Source of the DNA: Onchocerca volvulus
Lineage: Eukaryota; Nematoda; Chromadorea; Rhabditida; Onchocercidae
Reading direction: 5' to 3'
DNA length: 64,000 nucleotides
NCBI GenBank assembly: GCA_000499405.2
Contig: HG738137.1
Location: 3,906,001 to 3,970,000, forward strand
This document shows, piece after piece, positions 62,712 through 64,000 of this stretch; position 1 is the stretch's first letter, and every line of letters starts with the position of its first letter. The notes under the pieces are model-generated. The model worked only from the letters and a program-made list of their open reading frames with translations, was not told the origin of the DNA and did no database searches. The translations under genes and the position numbers were made by a program.

Positions 62712-64000
62712 AACTGTAATATTTGGAATGATAAAGTTTTATGCCTTAGAGATTTCAGATTAAAATAAGCAAAATAATGTATTTACTTCTTTCTTTATTT
62801 AATTAATATTTAATCGAGTAAATACTCAGTTGAACAGTCACCTCTATATCAGATCAGCATTACTTTTATTAAACACAGATACTAATATTTGCCGCAAACT
62901 ATGACCTTCATTAAAATTTATAGCTATTAACCACATTTTGCATTCACCATTATTTATATGGTTCCTTGGTGCGCATTTGCATGATTTTCCAGTATCCTAA
63001 AATCTCAATTTTCCATAAACATATTAAAGTAACAAAATATTCAAAACTTATTAAATTTCATTTTGATCTTTGAACAAAAAGATATTTTATTGCAATTATT
63101 ATTGGTCATAGTTTTAGACACTAGCCATATTCCCAATTAGTCTACTAAATTTCAAATTTATCTTCTCACATGATGATCAGTGTATTGGGAGATTCATTCA
63201 GAAATTTAATTATTTATTTACTATTTAATCAAAGAAGGCAAAGCAAGGAATTGTCTGGAAAATACATGTACAGAATTATCAAAATTAATTTGTATCAAAG
63301 AGAAGATTCGAAAGAGGTGATTCATATTTCACGTTTTTCAATCCCATTAAAGTGGAGGATTCAGGGAAATAACATCGCATGAAATGATAAAAGAAGAAAA
63401 AATATTTCATTGGCAATACCCGCATTCAGTACAACTACTTCTGACTGAATATGCAACAAAATAAAACAAAAGAAAGACTAATTAGGAAGCACAACATTGA
63501 ACATCTGTGTACGAACTTCGAAAAAGTGGAATGAAAGAAAAAAAAACAGTGAAGAAGAACTGGATGATCATTTATAAGTATCAAGTATATCGAACTTGAC
63601 ATTACTGTATTGGAACTTTGCTGAGTGAAGCTATAAATAAGCAGTAAACCAAGAATGAAGTGCACAAAAATAATGAAAGAGAAAGTAATGATACGAAATT
63701 GTGAAAAACTTGAAGATAAGGCTGTGAATATCGTTCGACTCAGCAATACCAACATAAAATAGTTCCACGGAAGAGAATAATCGCAAAATAGTGAGATGGG
63801 AATTCACTATTATGAAAAAAAAAGAGGATCAATTATTTCAGTAATGAAGAAGACTGGAATAATGTCAGAAAAGTTTGGAAAAATATCTTGATGTGATTAG
63901 AAAAGATAATGCTTGTTCGAATGATCAGAACAGACAGAATAAGAGATAATCATCACATCATTAAAAGAGAAAATGGAAATGATTGTGAATTCTCATCCAT

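Larger units (their letters stand above)
59172..64000. other. Right-hand flank, no convincing gene
   Basis: The first part (59172-59720) is less AT-rich and may contain the 5' UTR or missing first exon(s) of SYM-2. Beyond that the DNA is very AT-rich with tandem and inverted repeats. Weak candidates are a 62-codon frame at 60361-60549 with a signal-peptide-like start and a 92-codon frame at 62388-62666 ending at a potential donor; neither is assigned to a family. Confidence 0.4.

Noticed and set aside
63435..63755. 106-codon minus-strand hydrophobic frame
   Set aside because: The plus strand is strongly purine-rich here, which depletes stops on the minus strand and yields Phe/Leu/Ser-rich translations by composition alone.
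1..64000. CRISPR arrays, insertion sequences, operons or bacterial genes
   Set aside because: Direct repeats found are only microsatellites and short tandem units; every recognised gene is an intron-containing eukaryotic gene.
1..64000. tRNA, rRNA or spliced-leader RNA genes
   Set aside because: I looked for B-box-like and conserved rRNA motifs by eye and found none; a covariance-model scan would be needed to exclude small RNA genes.

Overview
The window is AT-rich nuclear DNA from a metazoan, almost certainly a nematode and probably a filarial (onchocercid) one. Genes are cut into many short exons. Most introns end in TTTYAG, several first exons follow a strong acceptor directly (compatible with spliced-leader trans-splicing), and homopolymer runs are common. 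The gene set includes nematode-type proteins (a NOAH-1-like PAN/ZP cuticle protein and a SYM-2/ESRP splicing factor). Species assignment is inference; no marker gene is present.

I reconstructed exons by hand from conserved protein families and from agreement of reading phase at splice sites. Layout from left to right: 3' end of prefoldin subunit 3 (+, 124-745); a PHACTR-family actin/PP1 regulator (-, 2441-6626, 12 exons, 529 aa); about 6 kb without an intact gene but with two decayed reading frames arranged head to head (-, 10261-11225; +, 11809-12492 followed by A22); an Arkadia-like RING-H2 E3 ligase (-, 12917-15629); SYS1, a Golgi membrane protein (+, 16939-17952); UBA5, the E1 of the UFM1 pathway (-, 18347-21419, 402 aa); BOP1, a 60S ribosome-assembly WD40 protein (+, 21885-26528, 642 aa); a NOAH-1-like apical extracellular-matrix protein (-, 27361-37280, 21 exons, 1155 aa); about 5 kb with only a Kunitz-like exon (40417-40578); a SYM-2/ESRP RNA-binding protein (-, 42137 to about 59171, 5' end unresolved); and about 5 kb to the right edge without a convincing gene.

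These are mostly unrelated housekeeping and developmental genes, not an operon or island. Two arrangements stand out. UBA5 and BOP1 are divergent with only 465 bp between start codons, so they may share a promoter; both touch 60S ribosomes (UFMylation and assembly). SYS1/UBA5 and BOP1/NOAH-1 are convergent pairs.

The most unusual signals are: a SYM-2 intron whose only length-preserving acceptor reads CAT instead of CAG; an exon-like island in another SYM-2 intron that would introduce a stop codon; the two decayed reading frames near 10.3-12.5 kb, one ending in a poly(A) tract as in an integrated cDNA; a long open frame antisense to BOP1 exon 1; and a 29-bp-arm inverted repeat at 62.1 kb. No CRISPR array, insertion sequence, rRNA or tRNA gene was recognised.
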